From contig NZ_FRDM01000006.1 in the NCBI RefSeq assembly GCF_900143215.1, forward strand, positions 62,001-126,000: 64,000 nt of DNA, in the 5' to 3' direction. The position numbers and the translations under genes were made by a program. The notes beneath the pieces are model-generated. The model ran no database searches. It had not been told where the DNA came from and was given only the letters and a program-made list of their open reading frames with translations. This document shows positions 8,282 through 16,736 of this stretch, one piece after another (the stretch's first letter is position 1; the number at the start of each line of letters is the position of its first letter). The DNA comes from Geodermatophilus obscurus. Its GTDB lineage: Bacteria > Actinomycetota > Actinomycetes > Mycobacteriales > Geodermatophilaceae.

Positions 8282-9596
8282 CCCGGCCGGGGACGTGGAC
8301 GCCGACCCCGACGAACCCGGCCGGCGCACCGCTGCCCGGAACAGGCGGGCCCGGTCCCCGGCCGCGGTGGGCGCGGTGCTCCGGGCGGTGGCGGTCTCGG
8401 TGCTCGGCGTGCTGCCGGCCTTCCTCGTCGGGGCGCTGGCGGTGCAGATCCGCGCCGACCTGCAGGTGGGCCTCGGCCTGTTCGGCCTGGCCGCGGCGAC
8501 GCTGTTCGCCGTCTCCGGCGGTCTCGCCCGGCCGGCCGGGCGGCTGGTGCAGCGGCTCGGGTCGCGCCGCGGCGCCGCCCTGGCCGCGGCGCTGGCCACG
8601 ACCTCGCTCACCGTCATCGCCCTGGCCGGCTCGCCGGCCGCGCTGATGGCCGGGCTGGCCGTCGGCGGCCTGGGCAACGCCGTGGCCCAGCCGTCGGCCA
8701 ACGCGGTGGTCTCCGAGCTGGTCACCGAGCAGCGGCTCGGCGTCGCCTTCGGCATCAAGCAGTCCTCGATCCCCGCGGCGACGCTCCTCGGCGGGCTCGC
8801 CGTCCCCGGGGTGGCTCTCGTCTTCGGCTGGCGGTGGGCGGTCGCCTGCGCCGTCGGTCTCGCCGTCGTCCTGCTGCTGGCCTCCCTCACCGGCCGGGAC
8901 GCCGGGCGGCGGGCCGGGGCGCCACGCGACCCCCGCGCCCCCCGGGCGCCGGATCGGGGGCTGCCCCGCGGCGGGCTGGTGGTGCTCACCGTCGGCGGCT
9001 TCCTGGGCTCGGCCGCGGCCACCCCGACCGGGGTCTTCCTCGTCGACTCCGCGGTCGCCGCCGGCATCGACGCGGGTCCGGCCGGGCTGCTGTTCGCGGG
9101 CTGCTCGGTGCTGGGGCTGGTCGTCCGGATCGGTTACGGCCTGCTCGTCGACCGGCACCCCACCCGGAGCGCCTACCTGTTCATCGCCAACCTGCTGGCC
9201 GCCGGTACCGCCGGCTACGTGCTGCTCGCGGCGGGCCCGGTGCCGGCCTTCGTCGCCGGCGGCGTGCTCGCCTACGGCGCCGGCTGGGCGTGGACCGGGC
9301 TGCTCCACTTCGCGGTCATCCGCGACAACCGCGACGCCGCGGCGTCGGTCACCGGGTTCGTGCAGACCGGCCTGTCGCTGGGTGCCGCCTCCGGTCCGCT
9401 GCTGTTCGGCGTCGTTGCGCAGACCTGGTCCTACTCCGCGGCCTGGCTCACGGCCGCGGCGCTGAGCCTGGCCGGAGCGGTCACCGTCCGGGTGAGCCGC
9501 CGGATGGTCCGCCGGTCGCGCGGACTGCCGGTGAGCCGGCTGCCCGGACGCCGGCGCCGCGCCACAGCCGCCCCCGACCTGACCGCCCCGACCTGA
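8274..9596 (+). CDS. MFS transporter
   Basis: Major facilitator protein of 440 aa with about twelve hydrophobic segments after a charged N-terminus of about 40 residues. The GTG start at 8274 overlaps the preceding stop by eight bases. Stretches such as GGLGNAVAQPSANAVVSEL and AFGIKQSSIPAATLLGG match the same MFS subgroup as the product at 14164-15387, with which it shares the pattern of a conserved GNAVAQPSAN/GNGVGQPASN loop. It is a second carrier in the TRAP operon and could export a product or import a related acid. Substrate unknown. Confidence 0.88.
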   Translation: MADPAGDVDADPDEPGRRTAARNRRARSPAAVGAVLRAVAVSVLGVLPAFLVGALAVQIRADLQVGLGLFGLAAATLFAVSGGLARPAGRLVQRLGSRRGAALAAALATTSLTVIALAGSPAALMAGLAVGGLGNAVAQPSANAVVSELVTEQRLGVAFGIKQSSIPAATLLGGLAVPGVALVFGWRWAVACAVGLAVVLLLASLTGRDAGRRAGAPRDPRAPRAPDRGLPRGGLVVLTVGGFLGSAAATPTGVFLVDSAVAAGIDAGPAGLLFAGCSVLGLVVRIGYGLLVDRHPTRSAYLFIANLLAAGTAGYVLLAAGPVPAFVAGGVLAYGAGWAWTGLLHFAVIRDNRDAAASVTGFVQTGLSLGAASGPLLFGVVAQTWSYSAAWLTAAALSLAGAVTVRVSRRMVRRSRGLPVSRLPGRRRRATAAPDLTAPT

Positions 9597-9607
9597 GGAG
9601 CCCCGAC

Positions 9608-10291
9608 ATGAGCACCTGCCGGCTGCACCCACCCGGCCCCCGTCCGGACGCCGGCCTGCTGGAGCGCTGCCGCGCGCTGCCGACGAGCATCCTGTCCGAC
9701 TGCCTCGCCCGCAGCGGCGGGGTCTGCGGCGTGCACCGGGTGCCCGGCGGCGGCTGGCCGCGGGTGGCCGGGCCCGCGCTGACCGTGCGCACCCGACCGG
9801 GCGACAACCTGGTCGTCCACCGCGCGCTCGACGTCGCCGGACCCGGCGACGTGCTCGTCGTCGACGGCGGCGGCGCGCTGGACCGGGCGCTGCTCGGGGA
9901 GATCATGGCGCGCTACGCGGCCGCCCGCGGGCTGGCCGCGCTGGTCGTCGACGGTGCGGTGCGCGACGTCGAGGGGCTGGCCGCGGGTGCCGTGCCGGTC
10001 TTCGCCCGGGGCGTCAACCACGTCGGCCCGTACAAGGACGGCCCCGGTGAGATCGGCGGCCCGGTGCACGCCGGCGGCACGGTGGTGCGGGCGGGCGACG
10101 TGGTGGTCGGCGACGCCGACGGCGTCGTGGTCGTGCCGCACGAGCGGGTCGCGGAGGTGGTCGCGGCAGGCGAGGAGCAGGTGCGGACGGAGGCGGCGGT
10201 GTTCGCGCACATCGCCGCCGGCACGTGGGACCGGTCGTGGGTGGCCGCCGCGCTCACCGAGGTGCGGGTCGGTCCCGGGGTGGTCGCGTGA
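9608..10291 (+). CDS. RraA-family protein (HMG/CHA-aldolase-like)
   Basis: A 227-aa RraA-like fold protein. Members are either class II pyruvate aldolases (4-hydroxy-4-methyl-2-oxoglutarate aldolase), oxaloacetate decarboxylases or RNase E inhibitors. The features of the enzyme type are visible: PTSILSDCLAR near the start, the GDVLVVDGGG loop, and DGAVRDVEGL, which contains the Arg-Asp pair used for substrate and metal binding. The ATG at 9608 follows GAGGAG by seven bases. The position in an acid-degradation operon favours an aldolase or decarboxylase. The end overlaps the next gene by GTGA. Confidence 0.85.
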   Translation: MSTCRLHPPGPRPDAGLLERCRALPTSILSDCLARSGGVCGVHRVPGGGWPRVAGPALTVRTRPGDNLVVHRALDVAGPGDVLVVDGGGALDRALLGEIMARYAAARGLAALVVDGAVRDVEGLAAGAVPVFARGVNHVGPYKDGPGEIGGPVHAGGTVVRAGDVVVGDADGVVVVPHERVAEVVAAGEEQVRTEAAVFAHIAAGTWDRSWVAAALTEVRVGPGVVA

Positions 10292-11169
10292 GCACCCGGT
10301 GGGGGTTGGTCGGCTTCGGCGAGGCCGGCCGGGTCATCGGCACCGCGCTGGCCGCCTCCGGTGCCGACCTGGCGGTGCACGACCGGGTGCTCCTCGACCC
10401 GGAGCGCGGCCCGGGGCTGGCGGAGGCGGTGCGGGCGGCCGGGGCGCAGCCGGTGGCCGACGTCGCCGCGCTCGCCGGCCGGGACGTCGTCCTCTCGCTG
10501 GTCACCCCGGCCACCGCGCTCGCCGTGGCCGAGGGGCTCGCGGACGTCGTCGGCAACGGCGTCCTCTACGTCGACCTCAACTCCACCGCGCCGCAGGTCA
10601 AGGAGGCGGTGGCGGCCGCGCTGCCCGCCGCGCGGGTGGTCGACGGCGTGATGACCGGCGGGGGCATCCGGCTCGACGGCAGCCGCATCCCGATCTCGCT
10701 GGCCGGGCCGGACGCCCCGGAGGCGGCCCGGCTGCTGTCGGGGGCCGGGTTCCGCACCGCCGTCGTCGGCGAGCAGGTGGGGGCCGCGGCGGCGCTGAAG
10801 ATGCTGCGCAGCGTCGTGGTCAAGGGCCTGGAGGGGCTGTGGACCGAGGCGCTGCTGGCCGCCCACGAGCTGGACGTCGTGGAGCCGCTGATCGCCATGG
10901 TCGAGGAGACGCTGGACCGCTGGCCCACCCGCGACTTCGCCACGATGCTCGTCACCACCCACGTCGCGCACGCCGGCCGCCGGCAGGCGGAGGCCCGCAT
11001 GGTGCGCGACACCGTCGCCGGCACCGGCGTCGAGCCGTTCATGTCGGCGGCACTGGTGGCCCGGCAGGAGCGCACCGCGCGCGGGCTCGAGCAGGCCGGA
11101 CGGCAGGCGGGAGAGGTGCCGCCGACGCTCGCCGACGCGCTGGAGGTGTTGCGCTCGCTGCCCGGCTGA
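10288..11169 (+). CDS. NAD(P)-dependent 3-hydroxyacid-dehydrogenase-like oxidoreductase with DUF1932 domain
   Basis: A 293-aa member of the 6-phosphogluconate/3-hydroxyisobutyrate dehydrogenase superfamily. The Rossmann motif GLVGFGEAGRVIG is at the N-terminus, followed by LVTPATAL and DLNSTAP, the usual second and third loops. The catalytic lysine is probably in AALKMLRSVVVKG. The C-terminal half is the helical DUF1932 type. The GTG start overlaps the RraA-like stop by four bases and this is the last gene of the TRAP operon; a strong hairpin follows at 11186-11233. Substrate unknown. Confidence 0.85.
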   Translation: MSTRWGLVGFGEAGRVIGTALAASGADLAVHDRVLLDPERGPGLAEAVRAAGAQPVADVAALAGRDVVLSLVTPATALAVAEGLADVVGNGVLYVDLNSTAPQVKEAVAAALPAARVVDGVMTGGGIRLDGSRIPISLAGPDAPEAARLLSGAGFRTAVVGEQVGAAAALKMLRSVVVKGLEGLWTEALLAAHELDVVEPLIAMVEETLDRWPTRDFATMLVTTHVAHAGRRQAEARMVRDTVAGTGVEPFMSAALVARQERTARGLEQAGRQAGEVPPTLADALEVLRSLPG

Positions 11170-11185
11170 GCCGCGACACGCGCTA

Positions 11186-11233
11186 CCCGCCGACCGGAAC
11201 CGTCACAGCGGTGTGCCAGTTCCGGTCGGCGGG
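11186..11233. terminator. Hairpin between convergent genes, probable bidirectional terminator
   Basis: Two perfectly complementary 15-base arms (11186-11200 and 11219-11233, starting CCCGCCGACCGG) flank an 18-base loop that can itself pair CACA with TGTG. It lies between the ends of the DUF1932 gene and the DUF222 gene. There is no U-tract, as is common in actinobacteria. The arm sequence CGCCGACCGGAAC recurs at 12873 on the other side of the DUF222 gene. Confidence 0.65.
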
Positions 11234-11263
11234 CGTCTGGGGTCCTCGTCCGCTCGTGCGAGG

Positions 11264-12754
11264 TCAGAAGGGTGGCAGATCGTCGTCCGGTATGGCCACC
11301 GCTGGCGGAGTCGACGCGGCCGCTGGTGGCTCGGGCGGTCGCAGGCCGGGTGGTCGGGTGGTGCGGGTGACGCCGGAGGGCGTGGTGACGTGCAGGGTGC
11401 CGTCGTCGTCCAGGACGAACCGCCAGCCGCGGGCGTGGGTCTTCAGCCGGTGGTGGCTGCGGCACAGGCAGCAGAGGTTGGCGCAGTCGGTGGCCCCGCC
11501 GGCGGCGTGCGGGATGACGTGGTCGCGGTCGGTCCAGCCGGCGCGCTGCCCGCAGGTGGGGAAGCGGCAGACGCGGTCGCGGGTGGTGAGGAACGCGTGC
11601 TGGGCGGCGGTGGGCGTGTAGGCGGCGGTGGGTGCCGGCCGGTCGAGCACCGGGCAGCCGCAGTTCTGCTCGGGGTGGGTGGGGCAGCCGCGGCGGGCCA
11701 GCCGGGCCAGTTGCTCGGGGGTGGCGGTGGCCCGCAGCCGGCCGTCGGCGTCGGTGACCGCGAGGGTCACCGTGCCGCCCTCGGGTGTCTGCAGTGCCAG
11801 GGCACCGAGCCGGGTGAGCAGCTCGCGCAGGTGCGCGGCGGTGATCGGCTGCCCGTTGACCTCCCCGGGCTGATCGGTCCGGCCGGCCAGCGCGTCGAGT
11901 GCGGCGGTGATCGTCAGCTGGGCGGTGACCGGCGTCCGGCTGGTGTCCCAGGGGCGGCGGATCAGGTCGGCCAGCACCGCGGCACGCAACTCGCCGATCG
12001 GGCGGGGGTCACCGTCGGCTGTGCGCATCGCGGCCAACTGGTCGACCCCGTCGAGGCACTCGGCCGACACCGGGGTGGGCAGGTCGGCGGCCAGCGCGCT
12101 CATGCCCTCCCGATGCGAGGGATAGGAGCGCACGTCGGCCTGCCGGCGGGCGTCCTTCCGCCGCTTGTCGACGGCGTCGGCGTCGCACTCCAGCAGCAGC
12201 GCCAGCGCCCGGACCCGCAGCCGGCCGGTGGACAGGTGCGTGGCCGCGGGCAGCAGCCGCGCCTCGATGGCCCGGGCGACCGCCGGACAGGTGTGCTGCA
12301 GCACCTCGGCGAGCACCTTCGCGCGGGCCTCGTCCAGGCCACCGGCGGCCAGCGCCGCCCAGGTCGCCGGCAGGCTCTCCCGATAGGTCCAGGCCCGATG
12401 CGCCAGGTGGGCGGCGGTGCCCCGCCCGCAGTTGAGCACGGTGGCCAGCTCGCTGGTGAAGAACGCCGACACCCCCGGCAACTCGGCATCCGGCGCCCAC
12501 GACCCCTTCTTCGCGCCGGGGTGGCCCGGCGGCGGATCCAGCGTGTCCGGGGTGTCCTCGGCCAGTCCCAGCACCAGTTCGGCCTCGTAGGCGGCGTCCA
12601 TCGCCTTGCGGGCCTGCAGGCGCCGCAGCTCGGCGGCCTTCCCCTCCCGGGTCAGCAGCCCCACCGGCAACCGCGCAGTGGTCGGGGGACGGTCGAGCAG
12701 CCGGCCGACCAGCTCAGCCTCCAGCGGCGAGCGCAGGGCACCGGCTGACGTCAT
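11264..12754 (-). CDS. DUF222 / HNH endonuclease (13E12 repeat family)
   Basis: A 496-aa protein of the multi-copy actinobacterial family first named for the mycobacterial 13E12 repeats. The long helical DUF222 region occupies roughly residues 60-370. The C-terminal HNH nuclease motif follows: CRFPTCGQ, then TDRDHVIPHAAGG, then LCRSHHRLKTH, which gives two zinc-type Cys/His pairs and the HNH core. The start ATG at 12754 is the only good one. The function is unproven; homing or mobile-element activity has been suggested for the family. It interrupts the surrounding catabolic genes, is oriented against them, and has related inverted-repeat sequences on both flanks. Confidence 0.9.
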   Translation of the reverse strand: MTSAGALRSPLEAELVGRLLDRPPTTARLPVGLLTREGKAAELRRLQARKAMDAAYEAELVLGLAEDTPDTLDPPPGHPGAKKGSWAPDAELPGVSAFFTSELATVLNCGRGTAAHLAHRAWTYRESLPATWAALAAGGLDEARAKVLAEVLQHTCPAVARAIEARLLPAATHLSTGRLRVRALALLLECDADAVDKRRKDARRQADVRSYPSHREGMSALAADLPTPVSAECLDGVDQLAAMRTADGDPRPIGELRAAVLADLIRRPWDTSRTPVTAQLTITAALDALAGRTDQPGEVNGQPITAAHLRELLTRLGALALQTPEGGTVTLAVTDADGRLRATATPEQLARLARRGCPTHPEQNCGCPVLDRPAPTAAYTPTAAQHAFLTTRDRVCRFPTCGQRAGWTDRDHVIPHAAGGATDCANLCCLCRSHHRLKTHARGWRFVLDDDGTLHVTTPSGVTRTTRPPGLRPPEPPAAASTPPAVAIPDDDLPPF

Positions 12755-12773
12755 GACCCGAACATACGTACGA

Positions 12774-12894
12774 GGTACGACAGTTCTCGGCTCTTGATCG
12801 AGGGATCAGCGGGTCGAGGTCAGCGGGGCCCGGTCCACTGCCTTGCGTCGTCCCGCGGTCAGCCGCGGACACCGCCGACCGGAACTGTCGTACC
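12774..12894. repeat. 13-bp inverted repeats upstream of the DUF222 gene
   Basis: GGTACGACAGTTC at 12774-12786 is exactly inverted at 12882-12894, enclosing 95 bases between the divergent starts of the DUF222 gene and the gene at 12946. The right copy sits in a longer stretch, CGCCGACCGGAACTGTCG, that resembles the hairpin arm at 11186-11200 beyond the other end of the DUF222 gene. This looks like an element boundary or a pair of regulator sites. The gap 12755-12945 holds no other gene. Confidence 0.55.
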
Positions 12895-12945
12895 CCGGAG
12901 GCAGGGTTTCTCCGACACCCGACACGGACTCCGGGAGGGGACGCG

Positions 12946-13383
12946 GTGATCCTCGAGCCCAGGGCGACCGATCTGGACCTCGTCGAGGTGGAGAACGCGC
13001 TGCTGCGCGCCGCGGTCGGCGACTACTCCGCCGAGGCGGCGGTCCTGCTGCTCGCCAACGCCGGACACTGGCTGCCCCAGCTGCGGGGCGCCGGGCTGAT
13101 CTGCCTGCTCGGCGACGTCGACGGCGAGGGGCTCTGGGCGCAGGTCGCCTGGCCCGACCTCGAGGCCGCACTGCGCGCCGGGACCATCAGTGGCACCGGC
13201 AGCCAGCTGCGGCTGTTGCGAGCGGCCGCCTCCCTCGCCGACGGGCAGCCGGTCGACCTCGGCGACCTCGCCGCCGGCCTCGACCGCGACGGCCTCGCCC
13301 TCGTGCTGGCCGCCGTCGCCCACGCCGGGGGCAGCCACGGCGACGACCTCCCGCCGCTGGCCGCCTGGCCCGCCCCGGACTGA
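12946..13383 (+). CDS. Hypothetical protein
   Basis: A 145-aa acidic, Leu/Ala-rich protein that I do not recognise. The GTG start at 12946 is preceded by GGGAGGGG at good spacing, and codon use follows its neighbours, so it is very likely real. The sequence suggests a helical protein with no signal peptide and no membrane segment; no metal or catalytic motif is evident. It lies 67 bases upstream of the MBL hydrolase gene in the same direction. Confidence 0.65.
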   Translation: MILEPRATDLDLVEVENALLRAAVGDYSAEAAVLLLANAGHWLPQLRGAGLICLLGDVDGEGLWAQVAWPDLEAALRAGTISGTGSQLRLLRAAASLADGQPVDLGDLAAGLDRDGLALVLAAVAHAGGSHGDDLPPLAAWPAPD

Positions 13384-13450
13384 CCGGGCGGCTCTCCCCC
13401 TACGGCGAACACGGGGGCGAGGCGGCGGGTCAGGCGTCTAGCGTCCGGAC

Positions 13451-14146
13451 ATGGACGTGGTCGATGTGGTCCCGGGCCTGCACCTGCTGCGGTTGGGCAT
13501 CGCCAACGCCTATCTGTGGCACGACGGGGACGGCGCCACCCTCGTCGACACCGGCCCGCCCGGCAGCGGCCCGGCCGTCGCTGCTGCGATGGAGTCCGTC
13601 GGCCTCCGCCGTCAGGACCTGCGCCGCATCGTGCTGACCCACTTCCACGACGACCACGCCGGCTCGGCCGCGGAGATCGCCTCCGGGGTCGGCGCACGGG
13701 TGGTCGTGGGACGTGCGGACGCCCCGTTCGTGCGCGGCGACGTCCCCGGGCCGCCCCCGGCGTTCACCCCGGCGGAGCAGGCGCTGCACGCCGTCGTCGC
13801 CGCGGACCTGGAGCCGGCGCCGGCGGCTCGGGTGGACGAGGAGGTCGAGGACGGGCACCTGCTGGACCTCGCCGGCGGCGCCGTGGTGCTCGGCACGCCC
13901 GGTCACACCCCGGGCAGCATCGCGCTGCACCTGCCGCGGCACGGGGTGCTGATCACCGGCGACACCGTCGCCGAGCACCGGGGTCAGGTCGTGCTCGGCC
14001 CCTTCAACACCGACCGTGCCGGCGCGTGGGCGTCCCTGCAGCGCCTCGCCGCGCTGGACGTCGAGGTCGCCTGCTTCGGCCACGGTGAGCCGGTGACCGC
14101 TGACGCCGGCGCAGCACTCCGCCGGGCCACCGACCCCTTCGCCTGA
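13451..14146 (+). CDS. MBL-fold metallo-hydrolase
   Basis: A 231-aa metallo-beta-lactamase-fold enzyme. The metal-binding signature THFHDDHAGS lies at residues 63-72 (His64, His66, Asp68, His69), with the later ligands in GTPGHTPGS, ITGDTV and the C-terminal FGHGEP. This is the pattern of glyoxalase II-like and other soluble hydrolases. No additional domain is present. The stop is followed within a few bases by a GC hairpin (14148-14176) shared with the convergent MFS gene. The substrate cannot be deduced. Confidence 0.9.
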   Translation: MDVVDVVPGLHLLRLGIANAYLWHDGDGATLVDTGPPGSGPAVAAAMESVGLRRQDLRRIVLTHFHDDHAGSAAEIASGVGARVVVGRADAPFVRGDVPGPPPAFTPAEQALHAVVAADLEPAPAARVDEEVEDGHLLDLAGGAVVLGTPGHTPGSIALHLPRHGVLITGDTVAEHRGQVVLGPFNTDRAGAWASLQRLAALDVEVACFGHGEPVTADAGAALRRATDPFA

Positions 14147-14147
14147 A

Positions 14148-14176
14148 CGCCCGGGACCCGCGCTCAGGCCCGGGCG
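14148..14176. terminator. Hairpin between convergent MBL and MFS genes
   Basis: CGCCCGGG at 14148-14155 pairs with CCCGGGCG at 14169-14176 around a 13-base loop. The right arm overlaps the last codons of the MFS gene. The position between two convergent genes suggests a bidirectional transcription stop. Confidence 0.45.
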
Positions 14177-15387
14177 GCGGCCCGGCGGCGGTGGGCGGCC
14201 ACCAGCCCGGGGCGGTCGCGCAGCAGCAGGTGCCGGCCGAGCACGATGACCAGCCCACCGACGACGGCGAGGGCGGCGGTGGCGGTCCAGGCCACGGCGT
14301 AGGAGCCGGCCGACACGACCGCGCCGAAGGCCAAGGGCCCGAGCGCGGCGCCCATGCCCATGCCGCCCTGGGTGATCGACGTCGCCTGCGCGGCCATCCC
14401 GTGGTGCATGCGGGTGATGGCGTAGGTCGACAGCCCCGCCCACGCCCAGCCGGTGCAGTAGCCGACCACCGCGCCGACGGCGATCAGCGCCTCGACCCCG
14501 GTGCCGAGCAGCGCGTAGGACAGCCCGCCCACCGACATCTGGGCGGCGACGACGAGCAGCCAGCGGGTGCGCACCCGGTCGGCCAGCCAGCCGGCGGCCA
14601 CCCGGGCCAGGGCGCCCATCCCGCTGGCCACCGCGGCCAGCACGCCGGCGGTCGCCGGGGCGATGCCGCCGGCGACCGCGGTGCTGACGAAGAAGGAGCC
14701 CAGCGCGTTGCCGGTGCCCGCGCCGAGCATCAGCCCGGCGGCCAGCACGTACAGCGGCCCGCGCCGGAACGGCCCGGCCGCCTCCGACGGCGGTGCCGAG
14801 GACCCGGCCGATCCCATCCGCCGCGCGCCGGGCACCGACAGCACCACCAGCAGCGCCAGGACGGCGCCCAGGCCGAACGCGGTCCGCCAGCCCAGCGGGA
14901 TGGCCACCAGCGGGATGGCGACGCCCGCGAGCAGCGTGGACAGCGGGATCGCCGCCTGCTTGAGGCCGTAGGCCAGACCCTGCCGGTCGGCGGCCACCGA
15001 CCGGGCGATGAGGTCGTTGCTGGCCGGCTGCCCGACGCCGTTGCCCCACCCGGCGACGACGAGCGCGGCGACCAGGACGGCGGTGTCGACGGCGGCGACC
15101 GCGACCACGAACATCGCGAGCGCCGCGGTGAGCCCGGAGAGCCGCACGACCCGGATGCTGCCCAGCGTGCGCACCAGCGCGCCGGCGAAGAGCGCCGACA
15201 CCGCCGAGGTGGCGAAGAACGCCGCGACCAGCAGGCCCAGCCGCGACGGCCCGACGTCGAGGTCGGCGCGCAGCTGCACCCACAGCACGCCGACCAGGTA
15301 GGCCGGGAGCACGCCCGCGGTCGTCACCGTGACCGCGGCGGTCGCCGCCCGGACCGAGCCCGCCGGCCGCTCCCGGCGCGCTCTCAC
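14164..15387 (-). CDS. MFS transporter (second copy of the subgroup)
   Basis: A 407-aa major facilitator protein with about twelve membrane segments; the motif GWGNGVGQPASNDLIAR and YGLKQAAIPLSTLLAG align with GGLGNAVAQPSANAVVSEL and GIKQSSIPAATLLGG of the carrier at 8274-9596, so the two are paralogues. The GTG start at 15387 overlaps the stop of the L-2-hydroxyglutarate oxidase gene by four bases, so they form an operon. A 2-hydroxy or 2-oxo dicarboxylate is a reasonable guess for the substrate, from that partner. Confidence 0.88.
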   Translation of the reverse strand: MRARRERPAGSVRAATAAVTVTTAGVLPAYLVGVLWVQLRADLDVGPSRLGLLVAAFFATSAVSALFAGALVRTLGSIRVVRLSGLTAALAMFVVAVAAVDTAVLVAALVVAGWGNGVGQPASNDLIARSVAADRQGLAYGLKQAAIPLSTLLAGVAIPLVAIPLGWRTAFGLGAVLALLVVLSVPGARRMGSAGSSAPPSEAAGPFRRGPLYVLAAGLMLGAGTGNALGSFFVSTAVAGGIAPATAGVLAAVASGMGALARVAAGWLADRVRTRWLLVVAAQMSVGGLSYALLGTGVEALIAVGAVVGYCTGWAWAGLSTYAITRMHHGMAAQATSITQGGMGMGAALGPLAFGAVVSAGSYAVAWTATAALAVVGGLVIVLGRHLLLRDRPGLVAAHRRRAAARA

Positions 15388-16595
15388 GGCGCGCCTTCCT
15401 CCGCCAGCAGCAGCTCCACCAGGTGCTCGGCGATCGCGAGGGACGACGTCGCCGCGGGGGAGGGGGCGTTCCGCACGGCGACCACCGCGCCCCGCCGGGT
15501 GATGCGGAAGTCGTCGACCAGGCTGCCGTCGGAATCCAGCGCCTGCGCCCGGATCCCCGCGGTGGCCGGGACCATGTCCTCGACGGCCAGCTCGGGCACG
15601 TAACGGCGGGCCGCGGCGGTGTACGCGCGCTTGCTCAGCGAGCCGCGCATCTCCGCCAGGCCGGTGCGCCAGTGCTGCCGGGCGAAGCGCCGGAAGCCGG
15701 GGAAGCGGGCGATCGCGGCCAGCTCGGCGGGGGAGACGTCCCGCCACCGGTAGCCCTCGCGGGCCAGCGCCAGGACGGCGTTGGGGCCGACCAGCACCTC
15801 GCCGTCCACCCGCGGGGTCAGGTGCACGCCGAGGAACGGGTACCGGGGGTCGGGCACCGGGTAGACCAAGCCGTTCACCAGCGCCCGCTTGTCCGGCCGC
15901 AGCGCGTAGTACTCGCCGCGGAAGGGCACGATCCGCGGGGCGTCGTCGTCCCCGGCCAGCCGTGCCAGCCGGTCGACCTGCAGCCCGGAGCAGAGCACCA
16001 CCCGGTCGACGGTGACCTCCTCGCCGGCGGTGCTGGTGACGACGACCTCCCCGCCGGCGGACCGCAGGCCGGCGACCTCGAAGCCGGTGCGGACGGTGGC
16101 CCCGGCCTCGCGGGCGTCCTCGGCGAGCTGCTCGGTGACGGCGACGTAGTCCACGATCGCGGTGGTCGGCGAGTGCAGCGCGGCGATGCCGGCGACGTGC
16201 GGCTCGAGATCGTGCAGCTCCGCGCGGTCGATCACCCGGACCCCGGGGACGCCGTTGGCGCGGGCCCGCTCGGCGATCGCCCCGAGCCGCTGCTCCTCGG
16301 CCCCGTCGAGCGCGACGAGGACCTTGCCGATCTCCCGGTAGGGCAGCCCCTTCTCCGCGCAGAACTCGCGGAGCAGGGCGACCCCGCGGCGGCACAGCGT
16401 CGCCTTGAGCGAGCCGGGCTCGTAGTAGAGGCCGGCGTGCACCACGCCGCTGTTGCGGCCGGTCTGGTGGGCGGCGAGCCGGTCCTCCTTCTCGAGGACG
16501 GTCACCACGGCGTCGGGGGCGCGGGCCAGCAGCCGGCGGGCCACGGCCGTCCCGATGATCCCGCCCCCGACCACGGCGTATCGCTGGACCGGCAT
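15384..16595 (-). CDS. lhgO: L-2-hydroxyglutarate oxidase
   Basis: FAD-dependent oxidase of the DAO superfamily, 403 aa, the usual length for LhgO. The N-terminal dinucleotide motif VVGGGIIGTAVARRL is at residues 7-21; HQTGRNSGVVHAGLYYEPGS is the highly conserved LhgO/L2HGDH signature, and FRGEYYAL and FLGVHLTP also fit. It should convert L-2-hydroxyglutarate to 2-oxoglutarate with transfer of electrons to oxygen or quinone. The end overlaps the MFS gene by GTGA, suggesting coupled uptake and oxidation. Its promoter lies in the 141-base divergent region with the DapA-like operon. Confidence 0.9.
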   Translation of the reverse strand: MPVQRYAVVGGGIIGTAVARRLLARAPDAVVTVLEKEDRLAAHQTGRNSGVVHAGLYYEPGSLKATLCRRGVALLREFCAEKGLPYREIGKVLVALDGAEEQRLGAIAERARANGVPGVRVIDRAELHDLEPHVAGIAALHSPTTAIVDYVAVTEQLAEDAREAGATVRTGFEVAGLRSAGGEVVVTSTAGEEVTVDRVVLCSGLQVDRLARLAGDDDAPRIVPFRGEYYALRPDKRALVNGLVYPVPDPRYPFLGVHLTPRVDGEVLVGPNAVLALAREGYRWRDVSPAELAAIARFPGFRRFARQHWRTGLAEMRGSLSKRAYTAAARRYVPELAVEDMVPATAGIRAQALDSDGSLVDDFRITRRGAVVAVRNAPSPAATSSLAIAEHLVELLLAEEGAP

Positions 16596-16642
16596 CGCGC
16601 TCCGTCCTCTCGGCCGCCCGCGACGTCGCGGGGGGCGGGTGT

Positions 16643-16655
16643 GGGAACGGTTCCC
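16643..16655. promoter_or_regulatory. LacI-type operator candidate
   Basis: GGGAAC-G-GTTCCC at 16643-16655 is a perfect 6-1-6 inverted repeat in the divergent region between lhgO and the DapA-like operon. Operators of this form (GGGAACGTTCCC-like) are typical of LacI/GalR regulators in actinobacteria. No LacI gene is in the window, so the regulator must be encoded elsewhere. Confidence 0.5.
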
Positions 16656-16736
16656 GGCAGGCGGCTACGGTGCCGATGTGATCTCCGTCGCGCGCCGAGC
16701 CCCCGGCCTCTGCTCCCGTTCGCAGGGTAGTTCCCG

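Noticed and set aside
13430-15283. Open frame antisense to the MBL gene that then runs through the MFS region
   Set aside because: Wrong frame of the real MFS gene; Arg/Gly-rich translation.
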